From: Bdellovibrionaceae bacterium UBA2339 | Lineage (GTDB): Bacteria; Bdellovibrionota; Bdellovibrionia; Bdellovibrionales; JAMPXM01 | Direction: 5' to 3' | NCBI GenBank assembly: GCA_002344785.1 | Contig: DDUL01000042.1 | Coordinates: 1 to 44,114 of the forward strand | DNA length: 44,114 bases | Shown: positions 8,272-15,751 of the stretch, one piece after another | How positions within the stretch are numbered: the stretch's first letter is position 1 | Layout of the letters: the number at the start of each line of letters is the position of its first letter | Translations under genes and position numbers: made by a program | Notes under the pieces: generated by a model | What the model saw: the letters and a program-made list of their open reading frames with translations, nothing else | What the model was told of the DNA's origin: nothing | Databases searched by the model: none

Positions 8272-8386
8272 CTGGAACCTCCTGAGGAGGACAGGGATAA
8301 CTCGTTGAAATTCCAGCCGTCATTGAAGTGACGTTCAAAATATTTTCGCTGAACGCGAAGATTCAGAGATGAAACGACTCTTTAAC

Positions 8387-8408
8387 AAATGAACTTTTAA
8401 GTTCATTT
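8387..8408. promoter_or_regulatory. perfect 22-bp palindrome, likely operator
   Basis: Arms AAATGAACTT (8387-8396) and AAGTTCATTT (8399-8408) are separated by TT. It lies in the divergent intergenic region between the T4SS operon and the XRE-type regulator gene, the position expected for an autoregulatory operator. A smaller inverted repeat TTCGC/GCGAA lies at 8345-8359. Confidence 0.65.
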
Positions 8409-8460
8409 CTCCATCTTCCGGTTGCAACTGCCTACGCGGAATGCAAGATATTTTGCCTAT

Positions 8461-8790
8461 ATGTTGAGCCACCGTCTGAGCCTTTTGGTGAAAGCCAAAG
8501 GACTCACGCAGAAATCCGTCGCTGATTCGATGGGCGTCACTGAACAGGCGCTCAGTCGTTATTTGCAAGGCAAGACAGCGATTGGATCGGACTCTCTCGA
8601 ACTTCTCTTAAGCGCTCTCGGTATGAACCTCGAAAAGGTTGTTGATGCTGAGATCGTGAAAGTGATGAAGACGCGAGAGAAGAAACCGGCGAAGGGACGG
8701 AACTTGCTTTCAGAGCTGCAAGAAGAACAAGTCGCGAAGATCGTGGCTTGGTATTCGAAGACGGCAAAGAAGCCAGTCGCTCAAACTTAA
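8461..8790 (+). CDS. XRE/Cro-CI-family HTH regulator
   Basis: A 109-residue protein. Residues 1-50 form a classic HTH_3 domain (LSLLVKAKGLTQKSVADSMG, then VTEQALSRYLQGKTAI), followed by a basic linker and a helical tail. It is encoded divergently from the T4SS operon and 53 bases after a perfect palindrome, so it probably represses one or both directions. I chose the ATG at 8461 rather than an in-frame start at 8422, because it puts the HTH at the N-terminus as in the family. Confidence 0.85.
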   Translation: MLSHRLSLLVKAKGLTQKSVADSMGVTEQALSRYLQGKTAIGSDSLELLLSALGMNLEKVVDAEIVKVMKTREKKPAKGRNLLSELQEEQVAKIVAWYSKTAKKPVAQT

Positions 8791-8814
8791 AGTCGAAACC
8801 ATCCGGGGGGATTC

Positions 8815-9360
8815 GTGGAAACTACACTCGTCAACGGGGGGCCGTTGAAGGAGTTCAAGCGAGAGGAACTTCTCCAGCGCTTATCGGGCAGCTGGAAAGG
8901 ACGATCGATCTTTGCTCTGCTTGAGCTCCCACGTTACTCGAAAAGTCCAAGAGAGATCGCGCCAGAGCTCGGCATCACGCTCGACGAACTCTTCTTTTAC
9001 CTCGACCTTCTTGAGGCCGTGTCGCTCGTACGTCATGACGCGAATGGCAACTACCAGCGCCTAGCGGAAACGCTCGATTTTCGGGCGATGGGTCTCGACG
9101 GTTCTGGTGAGCTCCGCAACTTTTCCTTAGTAACTGCCGAGATTCTTTCGCGTCAATCGATGGACGTTCCTTGCCACCACGAATCCGCCATCGTTTATTC
9201 AAATACGACTCTCGTGAAGGAGCTGATCGGCAAGCTAGGAGCGGCGATGGACGAGTTCGAAGCCGCATCGAAAGCTAGCCCCGATAAGAGCTTCCTTCTG
9301 GGATACACAACGGCGTTTGTCGACCTCTTGCAGAGCAACAAGCTCGGGAGTGACCAATGA
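8815..9360 (+). CDS. winged-helix protein, TIGR02147-like
   Basis: A 181-residue protein beginning with GTG after a G-rich tract (8803-8808). Residues 40-80 look like a winged helix (SPREIAPELGITLDELFFYLDLLEAVSLVRHDANGNY, read in pieces). The remainder resembles the TIGR02147/DUF4423 proteins common in Bdellovibrionota, where an RNF or RNH motif leads into a helix (here ELRNFSLVTAEILSRQ). The function of that family is not established, though a transcription regulator role is usually assumed. It is co-directional with the XRE gene and overlaps the next gene (ATGA). Confidence 0.6.
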   Translation: METTLVNGGPLKEFKREELLQRLSGSWKGRSIFALLELPRYSKSPREIAPELGITLDELFFYLDLLEAVSLVRHDANGNYQRLAETLDFRAMGLDGSGELRNFSLVTAEILSRQSMDVPCHHESAIVYSNTTLVKELIGKLGAAMDEFEAASKASPDKSFLLGYTTAFVDLLQSNKLGSDQ

Positions 9361-9773
9361 GAAACATGATTTTCAAAACACTATTCGCATCGATTCTCGG
9401 TTCACTTTTCATCGCGCCGCTCGCGCACGCCGACCGTCAAGGCGGCGGGACTTTGCGGGCAATTGTCGGTATGTCGCTAGATGTTCCGAATTTCGACGAT
9501 ATGTCCGTTATGAAGCCAAAAGTGTATGACATCGTTGCCGTTGAAAAGGTCAGATTCATTTCCGCCAAGAACAATGAACTGCTATTTTTGTATTCCCGGC
9601 AGAACATGGGCGCATCAGACGTTCAAGAAATGTCGCTCACGCGCGAACAGATAAATTTTCTGCCGAAAAATGTTTTAGATGCGCTATCGGTATCCAAGAA
9701 GGCCGACGACTGGCAGCTATTGGGTATCGATAATCCACGCGAAGACCTAAAAGCCGGAGAATTTGGAATTTGA
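9357..9773 (+). CDS. exported protein of unknown function
   Basis: A 138-residue protein with a signal peptide (FKTLFASILGSLFIAPLAHA, cleavage near ADR). The mature part is about 112 residues with mixed strands and helices and no cysteine; no family is recognised. It overlaps the winged-helix gene by 4 bases and the kinase gene by 4 bases (TTGA), so its translation is probably coupled to both. A secreted protein inside a cytoplasmic regulator/kinase operon is unusual. Confidence 0.7.
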   Translation: MRNMIFKTLFASILGSLFIAPLAHADRQGGGTLRAIVGMSLDVPNFDDMSVMKPKVYDIVAVEKVRFISAKNNELLFLYSRQNMGASDVQEMSLTREQINFLPKNVLDALSVSKKADDWQLLGIDNPREDLKAGEFGI

Positions 9774-10792
9774 CCGCATCATCGAATCTTGTAGGTCAGT
9801 CCATTAACGACCGTTGGGATATAACAAAGCTCATTGTGCCAGGTCCGTTGGCGACGGGCGGCCATTTTTCGAATCAGTACGTTGCAGTCGAACGCAAAAC
9901 TGGAAGAGAAGCATTTGTTAAGGCTTTCGATTTAGAAAGCGCGCTCAACACTGCGAATTTCACTGAAGCGCTCCAAAAGTTGACCGAACAATATCACTTT
10001 GAACGTGATGTTCTTCAAAAGTGTCGAGGCGAGAGACTCAGTCGAGTAGCAGTTCCTCTCGACATCGGAGAAGTCTCCGTGAACTCCCGAATCGGTCGCG
10101 TTCCGGTAATTGTTTTCGAGCTAGCTGAATCAGACATCAGAAAAGTCGTTGTTACGTCTGGAACTCAGCAAGTGCGATGGATATATAAGGTTCTTCACCA
10201 CACAGCAACGGGCCTGAGCCAACTTCACTCGCATCAAATTGCACATCAAGATTTGAAACCGTCGAATGTGCTCGTCTATGCAGACGCTGAACATCAAATA
10301 TGCGACCTCGGACGTAGCTCGGCGGTGGATCTTCGCACCGAAGTCGACGCATTCTCTGTTCCCGGTGATCGTAACTATGCGCCGTTCGACATGGAGTTTC
10401 ACGATGGAACTATGCATTCGTTCGATCGACGTCGCGAGTTGGACTTATACCTTCTCGGAAGCCTCATATTTTTCTTGTTCACCGGCAATTCGACTAGATC
10501 GTTAATTGTCCAACACATCCGCCAGCGAAGCCTATCGACAGGAAAAACCTGGGAAAGCACTCTGCCGTCAATTCGCTCCGCTTTTGCAGACGCACTCTTC
10601 GATCTGCGGATTGCAGTCGAAAAAGTCGACGCAAAATACGCCGATGAGGTTTGTGCGATTGCTAGGGAGCTTTGCGAGCCAGATCCTAAGCTGCGAGGTA
10701 ACTCCGTATCGAAACCGACATCGGTGTCGAGACTCAGTTTAGCGAGATACATTTCGCGATTTAATGCACTTTTCGCGGCCGCGCCAAAATGA
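9770..10792 (+). CDS. Hanks-type Ser/Thr protein kinase
   Basis: A 340-residue cytosolic kinase without a transmembrane segment. Visible landmarks: the glycine loop region near residue 27-36, the ATP-binding Lys51 (AFVKAF), the catalytic loop HQDLKPSN at 159-166 (Asp161, Lys163, Asn166), DLG in place of DFG at 179-181, an APF activation-segment end near 204, and ELDLYLLGS at 224-231. All catalytic residues are present, so it should be active. HQD for HRD and DLG for DFG are conservative. The start is TTG, overlapping the previous stop. Its stop overlaps the TPR gene (ATGA), which suggests the TPR protein is its partner or substrate. Confidence 0.88.
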   Translation: MTASSNLVGQSINDRWDITKLIVPGPLATGGHFSNQYVAVERKTGREAFVKAFDLESALNTANFTEALQKLTEQYHFERDVLQKCRGERLSRVAVPLDIGEVSVNSRIGRVPVIVFELAESDIRKVVVTSGTQQVRWIYKVLHHTATGLSQLHSHQIAHQDLKPSNVLVYADAEHQICDLGRSSAVDLRTEVDAFSVPGDRNYAPFDMEFHDGTMHSFDRRRELDLYLLGSLIFFLFTGNSTRSLIVQHIRQRSLSTGKTWESTLPSIRSAFADALFDLRIAVEKVDAKYADEVCAIARELCEPDPKLRGNSVSKPTSVSRLSLARYISRFNALFAAAPK

Positions 10793-12279
10793 CAAAGAAA
10801 ATTACATCTTCGATTCAGGATCATAAGCGGCAAGTGGTCCCTCGTCTTTTACCTGTCTCGACAAATTCGCTGCAAACCAGCCTACCGCGCCAACGACTTC
10901 TAGAATTCTTCAATTCGAGAGTCAGGGTTTTCGATTTGCACCCAAACTCGGAGATGGCACTAGAGGTTCTTAACGCGTCTTTACTTTGCGAAGTGCAGGA
11001 TCACGCATCAGTCAATCGAGCTATTCAAATTCTAAAAGAAAGTGATCATTCGGAACGATGGGATCTTCTGTTTATCGCCGCTAAACACTCTGGCCAAATC
11101 GACTATCCATCTCTAATGGGAACCGATCCCCGAAAGGAGATTTCGGTTCTACGGCGTCGTTTGAAATTGTATCCGAAAGATCCACTGCGATGGATTCAGT
11201 TGGGATATTGGCAAACTGTAGTCGGCAATAATAGCGGCGCTGAAAAGTCATATACAGTCGCCATGCAGCTAGGTGCGGATCACCCATTCGTCGCTCGCTC
11301 CGCTTCAAGATTCTTCTTACATAGCGGTGATGACGATCGTGCTGCAAAAGCGATTCGGACACCGACCAACTGGCGAAGCGACCCGTGGCTTCTCGCTGCC
11401 GACATCGCGATTCGAGATGTGGTTGGCAAGCCAACTGAAGGAATAAAGCGCGGGCTCGAGTACTTAGAAGCAGGAACATTCGCTCCCCAATACTCATCTG
11501 AACTGGCCGCCGCAATAGCAACCATCCACTGGCGAGACGGAGAGGCCCGCAAGGCCCGGCAGATGTTGCGAGCTGCTGCGCAAGATCCTACCGAGAACGC
11601 GAATGCCCAGGTGGAGTATTTAAATCCTCGGCTCGAATCCGCAGTCGTAACGCCCTCTAAGCAACCGCAGTTCAACTTTGAAGCGTCGTCTCGACGTTTT
11701 TTCCGCGAGAAAGAGTTTGAGTCTTCTCTGGCTGCCGCTGATCGTTGGCTCAACTTTCAACCATTCAGCTGTTCAGCATTGGTCTGGACTTCTTATCTTC
11801 ACTCTACGGTTTTGAATCAGCACGCGAAGGCGATCGATTTGATTTACAAGCACATTCGCGCAGTAGGACGCGAGCCGATCCTGCTGAACAATCTAGCTTT
11901 TTATCATTCACAGATCGGCGAATATGATCGAGCCGCTCCGTTATTGGCCGAACTGGAGAGCCACCTTGGTGAAGAACCGGTAGTTCTCGCAACGAAGGGC
12001 AACTATTTGATTCGCACCGGCCATGTAGAGGCCGGAAAGAGCCTTTATGCCGAAGCGATTGCCCAATTTAAGTCAAAAGGTGTTCGTCGTGAGGAATTGA
12101 TGGCTCGCTTCCACAGACTCGAAGCTCTCGCCGCAGTAGAAGATGCTGAACTGCTCGATTCGATGGATGAAATCGCAAAGGCTTCTGACGACCTGAAACT
12201 ACATGAGCTCTCATTCCGAATCGAACAAGGTCTTTTGAGAATCGGCACTAAGAAGGTTACCGACCCCAAGAAGCCATGA
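10789..12279 (+). CDS. TPR-repeat protein coupled to kinase
   Basis: A 496-residue helical protein with several tetratricopeptide-like repeats, for example around residues 115-165 (YPKDPLRWIQLGYWQTVVGN), 365-400 (PILLNNLAFYHSQIGEYDRA) and 400-435 (VVLATKGNYLIRTGHVEAG). There is no signal peptide or membrane segment. TPR proteins act as binding scaffolds; the 4-base overlap with the kinase gene points to a shared complex. No enzymatic domain is seen. The N-terminal 60 residues lack repeats. Confidence 0.8.
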   Translation: MTKKITSSIQDHKRQVVPRLLPVSTNSLQTSLPRQRLLEFFNSRVRVFDLHPNSEMALEVLNASLLCEVQDHASVNRAIQILKESDHSERWDLLFIAAKHSGQIDYPSLMGTDPRKEISVLRRRLKLYPKDPLRWIQLGYWQTVVGNNSGAEKSYTVAMQLGADHPFVARSASRFFLHSGDDDRAAKAIRTPTNWRSDPWLLAADIAIRDVVGKPTEGIKRGLEYLEAGTFAPQYSSELAAAIATIHWRDGEARKARQMLRAAAQDPTENANAQVEYLNPRLESAVVTPSKQPQFNFEASSRRFFREKEFESSLAAADRWLNFQPFSCSALVWTSYLHSTVLNQHAKAIDLIYKHIRAVGREPILLNNLAFYHSQIGEYDRAAPLLAELESHLGEEPVVLATKGNYLIRTGHVEAGKSLYAEAIAQFKSKGVRREELMARFHRLEALAAVEDAELLDSMDEIAKASDDLKLHELSFRIEQGLLRIGTKKVTDPKKP

Positions 12280-12344
12280 AATCGATTAGTGTTCGTCCAC
12301 CTTGAAGACCGAGCATTATAGTCGAGACTAAGAAAGATAAGCCT

Positions 12345-12358
12345 GCGCGGCGACGCGC
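12345..12358. terminator. short GC hairpin between convergent genes
   Basis: GCGCG and CGCGC (5 bp) enclose a GCGA (GNRA-type) loop. It lies between the ends of the TPR and HNH genes. There is no strong U-tract in either direction, so termination is only a suggestion. Confidence 0.3.
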
Positions 12359-12370
12359 GCTTTCAAAATC

Positions 12371-13237
12371 CTAGGCGTGGTCGTCAATCGTAGCTACTTT
12401 TCGCCGCGGTCTCCCTAAATTTATGGACTGTATATTCTCTGCTCCTTCCAAAGAAAAAAATGTTCCACATGCCTCATGAATGAACACGCCAGATTCGAAC
12501 GTAACTTTGGCCAGACCCCATCCCTTTACTTCGCTGGGGATTTTTGTAAGCACGCTGAGGAAAGAGCCGTCGTCGCTGAGGATCGCTATTTCTACTTCGG
12601 ACTCTCCGAATCTGTTGTGCGAAAAGATCGCCCCCTTTTTAAGTTCGCCTAGATAGTTATGCAGTGGTTGTTTGGAAATTTTGTCGGGACAATGAGGGAA
12701 GGCGCATGGCGTGCGCCAATTTCGCTGTACAGCCAATGGTGTGTAGGATGCCGTATCGACGGGAGCGAAGTGTACCTCATCCGACCTTTGAGGCATCCAA
12801 GATCGAGCACTCAAGGGATCTGCTCGCATTCTTCTATCTGGGTCTTGCAGCATGCCTTCCACAGAGCCCCATTTCTGCCCGATTCGCCGAAGTGTTTTGT
12901 CATTCGCAGCGATATTTTCGAAGCGAGTGACCCATCTTAAATTCTCGGAGCGAGTATTCCTTCTGTTCGTATCGACATGGTCAACGACGTGCGAAGGCGA
13001 CGGCTGTTCGCCATGGAATGCCGTGGCAACGATCTTGTGAACCACCAAACCACAAATTCGCCTGTATCCGTTGGTTCGGCATTGGATGCCAAACGTCCAA
13101 ACATCGTCGAGCGGACGCTTCCTGCGGTTCGGGCGACCCACGCGACATACAGACCCATTGTCGCGAACCAAGTATTCCTCGCCCCGGTAGGCAATCCTGA
13201 CCTCTCGATTAATGCGTTCAATTGGTAGCTCTTGCAT
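12371..13237 (-). CDS. HNH endonuclease-like protein
   Basis: A 288-residue protein. Residues 65-115 carry an HNH_3-type pattern: VVHKIVATAFHG, then HVVDHVDTNRRNTRSENLRW, as in group I intron or free-standing homing endonucleases (His-Asn-His metal site). The C-terminal 150 residues are unlike known DNA-binding modules (NUMOD) that I can name. The ATG at 13237 has GGGGAG upstream. It stands alone, convergent with the kinase/TPR operon and divergent from the zinc-finger gene, and probably entered as selfish cargo. Confidence 0.75.
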   Translation of the reverse strand: MQELPIERINREVRIAYRGEEYLVRDNGSVCRVGRPNRRKRPLDDVWTFGIQCRTNGYRRICGLVVHKIVATAFHGEQPSPSHVVDHVDTNRRNTRSENLRWVTRFENIAANDKTLRRIGQKWGSVEGMLQDPDRRMRADPLSARSWMPQRSDEVHFAPVDTASYTPLAVQRNWRTPCAFPHCPDKISKQPLHNYLGELKKGAIFSHNRFGESEVEIAILSDDGSFLSVLTKIPSEVKGWGLAKVTFESGVFIHEACGTFFSLEGAENIQSINLGRPRRKVATIDDHA

Positions 13238-13249
13238 CTCAGTTCTCCC

Positions 13250-13312
13250 CAGAGGCTTGTCGTCGACCAGAGCCTCTGTTACGGGATACTTTCACAAAAG
13301 GCGTAACGCCTT
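13250..13312. promoter_or_regulatory. two inverted repeats in a divergent promoter
   Basis: The first is CAGAGGCT (13250-13257) with AGCCTCTG (13271-13278). The second is AAGGCGT (13298-13304) and ACGCCTT (13306-13312) around a single A, ending 15 bases before the zinc-finger gene ATG. Both lie in the 90-base gap between the divergent HNH and zinc-finger genes and may be operators. Confidence 0.45.
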
Positions 13313-13327
13313 CAATTGGGTGATTTT

Positions 13328-13852
13328 ATGAAAAAGCCGTTACAATCACATAAAGACCAATTTTTATTGTCGAGCAAAGGCCAATTGATCGGCTGGGGCG
13401 CTTCGGACGTCAAAAACTTGATCGCCAACGCCAACAGAGCGAAAACTGAAAGCCTAAAATCTAAAGAGCGTATTACTGTTCGAGACGCCGAATGCATCTT
13501 TGCGTACGAATGGCTCGACACGTTCGTCGTCCAAGGAATCAAGGAAGAGGTAATTAAGAAACTCAACTCAAGAATCGCACATGTTCGCTACCATCACGTC
13601 TTAATGCATTCGGCTCGAGAAATGCCTTACTGGCGTCACGTCGCCAATGCTGATCAGATCGATGATCCTGAGTTGGCGGTCGCCTATGGTGTTGCGCACC
13701 TTCTCGCAATCGGCTCGTTTGTAAACCTAAAACGGTGCCGGATGCGCAGTTGTCAGAATTTTTTTATCGGTCGTCCCGATTCAAAATGGTGTTCAAAATC
13801 ATGCGGATCGAAGTATCGGGTTAGTCAGAAACGGAAACGCGATCGGTCATAG
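13328..13852 (+). CDS. CGNR-like zinc-finger protein
   Basis: A 174-residue protein. The C-terminus has CRMRSCQNFFIGRPDSKWCS followed by KSCGSKYR, a four-cysteine treble-clef-like finger close to the CGNR zinc-finger pattern (C-x4-C ... WCS-x2-C). The rest is helical and unassigned. I use the ATG at 13328, preceded by GGGTGA, rather than an upstream TTG at 13316. CGNR proteins are usually transcription regulators with an N-terminal ABATE-like domain, which is not obvious here. It could regulate itself through the inverted repeats just upstream. Confidence 0.6.
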   Translation: MKKPLQSHKDQFLLSSKGQLIGWGASDVKNLIANANRAKTESLKSKERITVRDAECIFAYEWLDTFVVQGIKEEVIKKLNSRIAHVRYHHVLMHSAREMPYWRHVANADQIDDPELAVAYGVAHLLAIGSFVNLKRCRMRSCQNFFIGRPDSKWCSKSCGSKYRVSQKRKRDRS

Positions 13853-13864
13853 CTAAGTCGAACG

Positions 13865-14425
13865 CTAGTTTCGAGATCCAGATTTAAGTCGACTCATTCC
13901 CCACCAGGCGACAGGCGCGAGTGGAACGACACTGGCCATTCCAGGAATATAGGTTGCCGGGTGATCGACGAAGAAAGGGAAAACCAACCAGTGCGCGAGC
14001 TCGGTGATTCCCATCGAGGCGAAGAAGGTCCACGCCAGGTAGTAGCCGAACGACTTTCTTCGCTTAACTAAAATTGGAATCGACAGCCAGGCCCCAACAG
14101 AGATTAAGACCAGCGTGATCACTGGCCACGATGTGATTTCAGGCGTCGAGACGCCAGTCACTCCTGACAGGAAACTAAAGAAGCCCATCATTTTCTCTTC
14201 GACCCTGTGAACCAGAAACAATGCGAGGGCGATCCAGTACGGAGCGCGGAGGCGAGCGAAATCCACTGAGCTCGGGAAAAACCACCAGAGAACCAACCCT
14301 CCGAGAAAACCGGACGTAAAGATCATCATCGTCCAAAAACCGAAGGCCAAATAGCCGATGATCAGAGTTGCCGATGTGAACGCAAAACCGGCAAAAGTAT
14401 CGCGGAGCGCAGGATGACCTCTCAT
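13865..14425 (-). CDS. HXXEE-domain membrane protein
   Basis: A 186-residue protein with about five membrane segments. It carries HRVEEKMMGF (H-x2-EE) near residue 70 and later ITELAHWLVFPFF followed by YIPGMASVV, matching the HXXEE family pattern (HxxEE, a membrane His, then Y-x-PG). The function of the family is unknown. It overlaps the DUF3703 gene by 4 bases and forms the distal end of the metal-resistance operon, so a role in metal handling is inferred. Confidence 0.6.
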   Translation of the reverse strand: MRGHPALRDTFAGFAFTSATLIIGYLAFGFWTMMIFTSGFLGGLVLWWFFPSSVDFARLRAPYWIALALFLVHRVEEKMMGFFSFLSGVTGVSTPEITSWPVITLVLISVGAWLSIPILVKRRKSFGYYLAWTFFASMGITELAHWLVFPFFVDHPATYIPGMASVVPLAPVAWWGMSRLKSGSRN

Positions 14426-14793
14426 TTCATAATCTCAATTCGATCGATGATCGCTTGAACGTCCGCCGAGATAAGCATCGGCTGAAACGCATTAACGTCG
14501 CTCGTACCTGGATTTCCTTTCGGATACTTCTTCAGAAGCGACCCCGGGGCCGCCACAAGCAGCCGAAAAATCTGACCCTTGATCTCGCTGAGATTTCGCG
14601 TGCGGAGAGCAAGAGAAAGCATCCTCCAGTGCACAAGTGTATGCGACAACGCAAACGGCTGTGAGACAACGTGAGCTTTAGCGAGCAAGTTCCAGGCATC
14701 TGAGACTTCGCCTCGCTCGTGCGCCGAACATGACTCTTCGATAAAAATTCGAACAGTCTCTCTAGCGCGTGTTTTCGATCTATTCTCATACAT
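14422..14793 (-). CDS. DUF3703 family protein
   Basis: A 123-residue protein with the DUF3703 hallmark: a helix ending AHVVSQPFALSHTLVHWRML, then LRTRNLSEIKGQIFRLLVAA, GSLLKKYPKGNPGTSDVNAF and QPM. The function is unknown; the family is often encoded with heavy-metal efflux genes, as here. ATG 14793 is the first ATG; a GTG two codons earlier is possible. There is no membrane segment. It is translationally coupled to the HXXEE gene. Confidence 0.8.
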   Translation of the reverse strand: MYENRSKTRARETVRIFIEESCSAHERGEVSDAWNLLAKAHVVSQPFALSHTLVHWRMLSLALRTRNLSEIKGQIFRLLVAAPGSLLKKYPKGNPGTSDVNAFQPMLISADVQAIIDRIEIMK

Positions 14794-14852
14794 CGTCACT
14801 CTTGACTCTTTTCTTCATTGAAGCCGACGAGCTCTCGCAAATTGGAATGATT

Positions 14853-15353
14853 TTAGAGATTTTTTGCTGGTTCTGCTTGAAGCTGAATAGCAGATCCTGC
14901 TCTCAACGCCGCCTCTCCAGAATATTTTTGAGCTTTGATTCGCACGAAATACTCTCTTTCTAGCGAGAGCCCTTCAAATCCTATGACTCCTTCAGTTCCG
15001 GAGTGTCCTACCGCCACAACAGTTTTTGCCGCGTCCAGTAGTTCAATGCTGATTCCGCGGCATGGATAAGCGTCCAAAGCACATCGGACAACGGCCACAT
15101 CTTCAGGTACTTTCTCGAGGTTGCCCAATGCCGAAATTCCGGCGTTCGATAATATACGGACCGAACTCGGTTTCGAACGGATCGAAACGTTAGTCGCCGT
15201 GTGCGCCTTTTTTTCATCGCCACCATGACTGTCGCCGTGACCATGAGCGATATTTGAAAAAAGCAAGACCAATGTGCATGCTAGGTACGGCGCTGCCAAA
15301 GCGACGACGTCAAGTTTGTGTCTCCGATGCGAATCTACAGCTATCGTCTTCAT
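14853..15353 (-). CDS. periplasmic His-rich protein of the metal operon
   Basis: A 166-residue protein. A basic N-terminus and hydrophobic segment (VVALAAPYLACTLVLLFS) are followed by HGHGDSHGGDEKK, a probable metal-binding tract just after the cleavage or anchor site. The C-terminal 100 residues look like an immunoglobulin- or carboxypeptidase-regulatory-like beta sandwich (GLSLEREYFVRIKAQKYSG). Two cysteines (CALDAYPC) may form a disulphide. The start at 15353 is chosen for its GAGGAGAG RBS. It may act as a periplasmic metal buffer; the family is unknown. Confidence 0.65.
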   Translation of the reverse strand: MKTIAVDSHRRHKLDVVALAAPYLACTLVLLFSNIAHGHGDSHGGDEKKAHTATNVSIRSKPSSVRILSNAGISALGNLEKVPEDVAVVRCALDAYPCRGISIELLDAAKTVVAVGHSGTEGVIGFEGLSLEREYFVRIKAQKYSGEAALRAGSAIQLQAEPAKNL

Positions 15354-15403
15354 GCGGTCTCTCCTCGGTCGCATAAATGTTTTTTGAAATTCCAGAGCGG
15401 ATA

Positions 15404-15439
15404 GAATGGGCGGTCCGAAATAGTTCGAACTGCCCATTC
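15404..15439. promoter_or_regulatory. long intercistronic hairpin
   Basis: Arms GAATGGGC and GCCCATTC are perfect, and pairing continues inward to give about 16 bp with one mismatch and one G-T around an ATAG loop. It sits between two His-rich protein genes. No U-tract follows on either strand, so an mRNA processing or stability element is as likely as a terminator. Confidence 0.55.
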
Positions 15440-15448
15440 GTTCAAAAA

Positions 15449-15709
15449 CTAATTCGATTTCTTTTCTTCTTTTTTGTGATCGTGCCCGTCGCCCTCATGG
15501 GCATGGTCATGATCATGATCATGATCGCTATGTTTCTCGCTCGCTTCGCAAGTGCATGGTTTCTTCGCGTTTTTGCATTTCTCGCAAGTTTCCTTTTTTG
15601 CGGTCTGAGTTTGTTTTGCTGGTTTGGTCTTGGCCGCTTCCGCCAAAACAAAATTCGGTCCAGTCAAAAGCGCTGACACAGCTGCGATCGTGAAAATCAT
15701 CTTACCCAT
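15449..15709 (-). CDS. small His/Cys-rich periplasmic metal-binding protein
   Basis: An 86-residue protein with a signal peptide (MIFTIAAVSALLTGPNFVLA), then a Lys-rich stretch, a cysteine cluster (CEKCKNAKKPCTC, four cysteines) and a His/Asp tract (HSDHDHDHDHAHEGDGHDH). It is presumably a periplasmic scavenger or chaperone for the RND pump. The ATG at 15709 has AAGGAG 6 bases upstream. It lies 43 bases after the CzcA-like gene. Confidence 0.8.
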   Translation of the reverse strand: MGKMIFTIAAVSALLTGPNFVLAEAAKTKPAKQTQTAKKETCEKCKNAKKPCTCEASEKHSDHDHDHDHAHEGDGHDHKKEEKKSN

Positions 15710-15751
15710 AGTTTCTCCTTGATGCTGGCGATCATTCGCCTGGTTGTTAAA

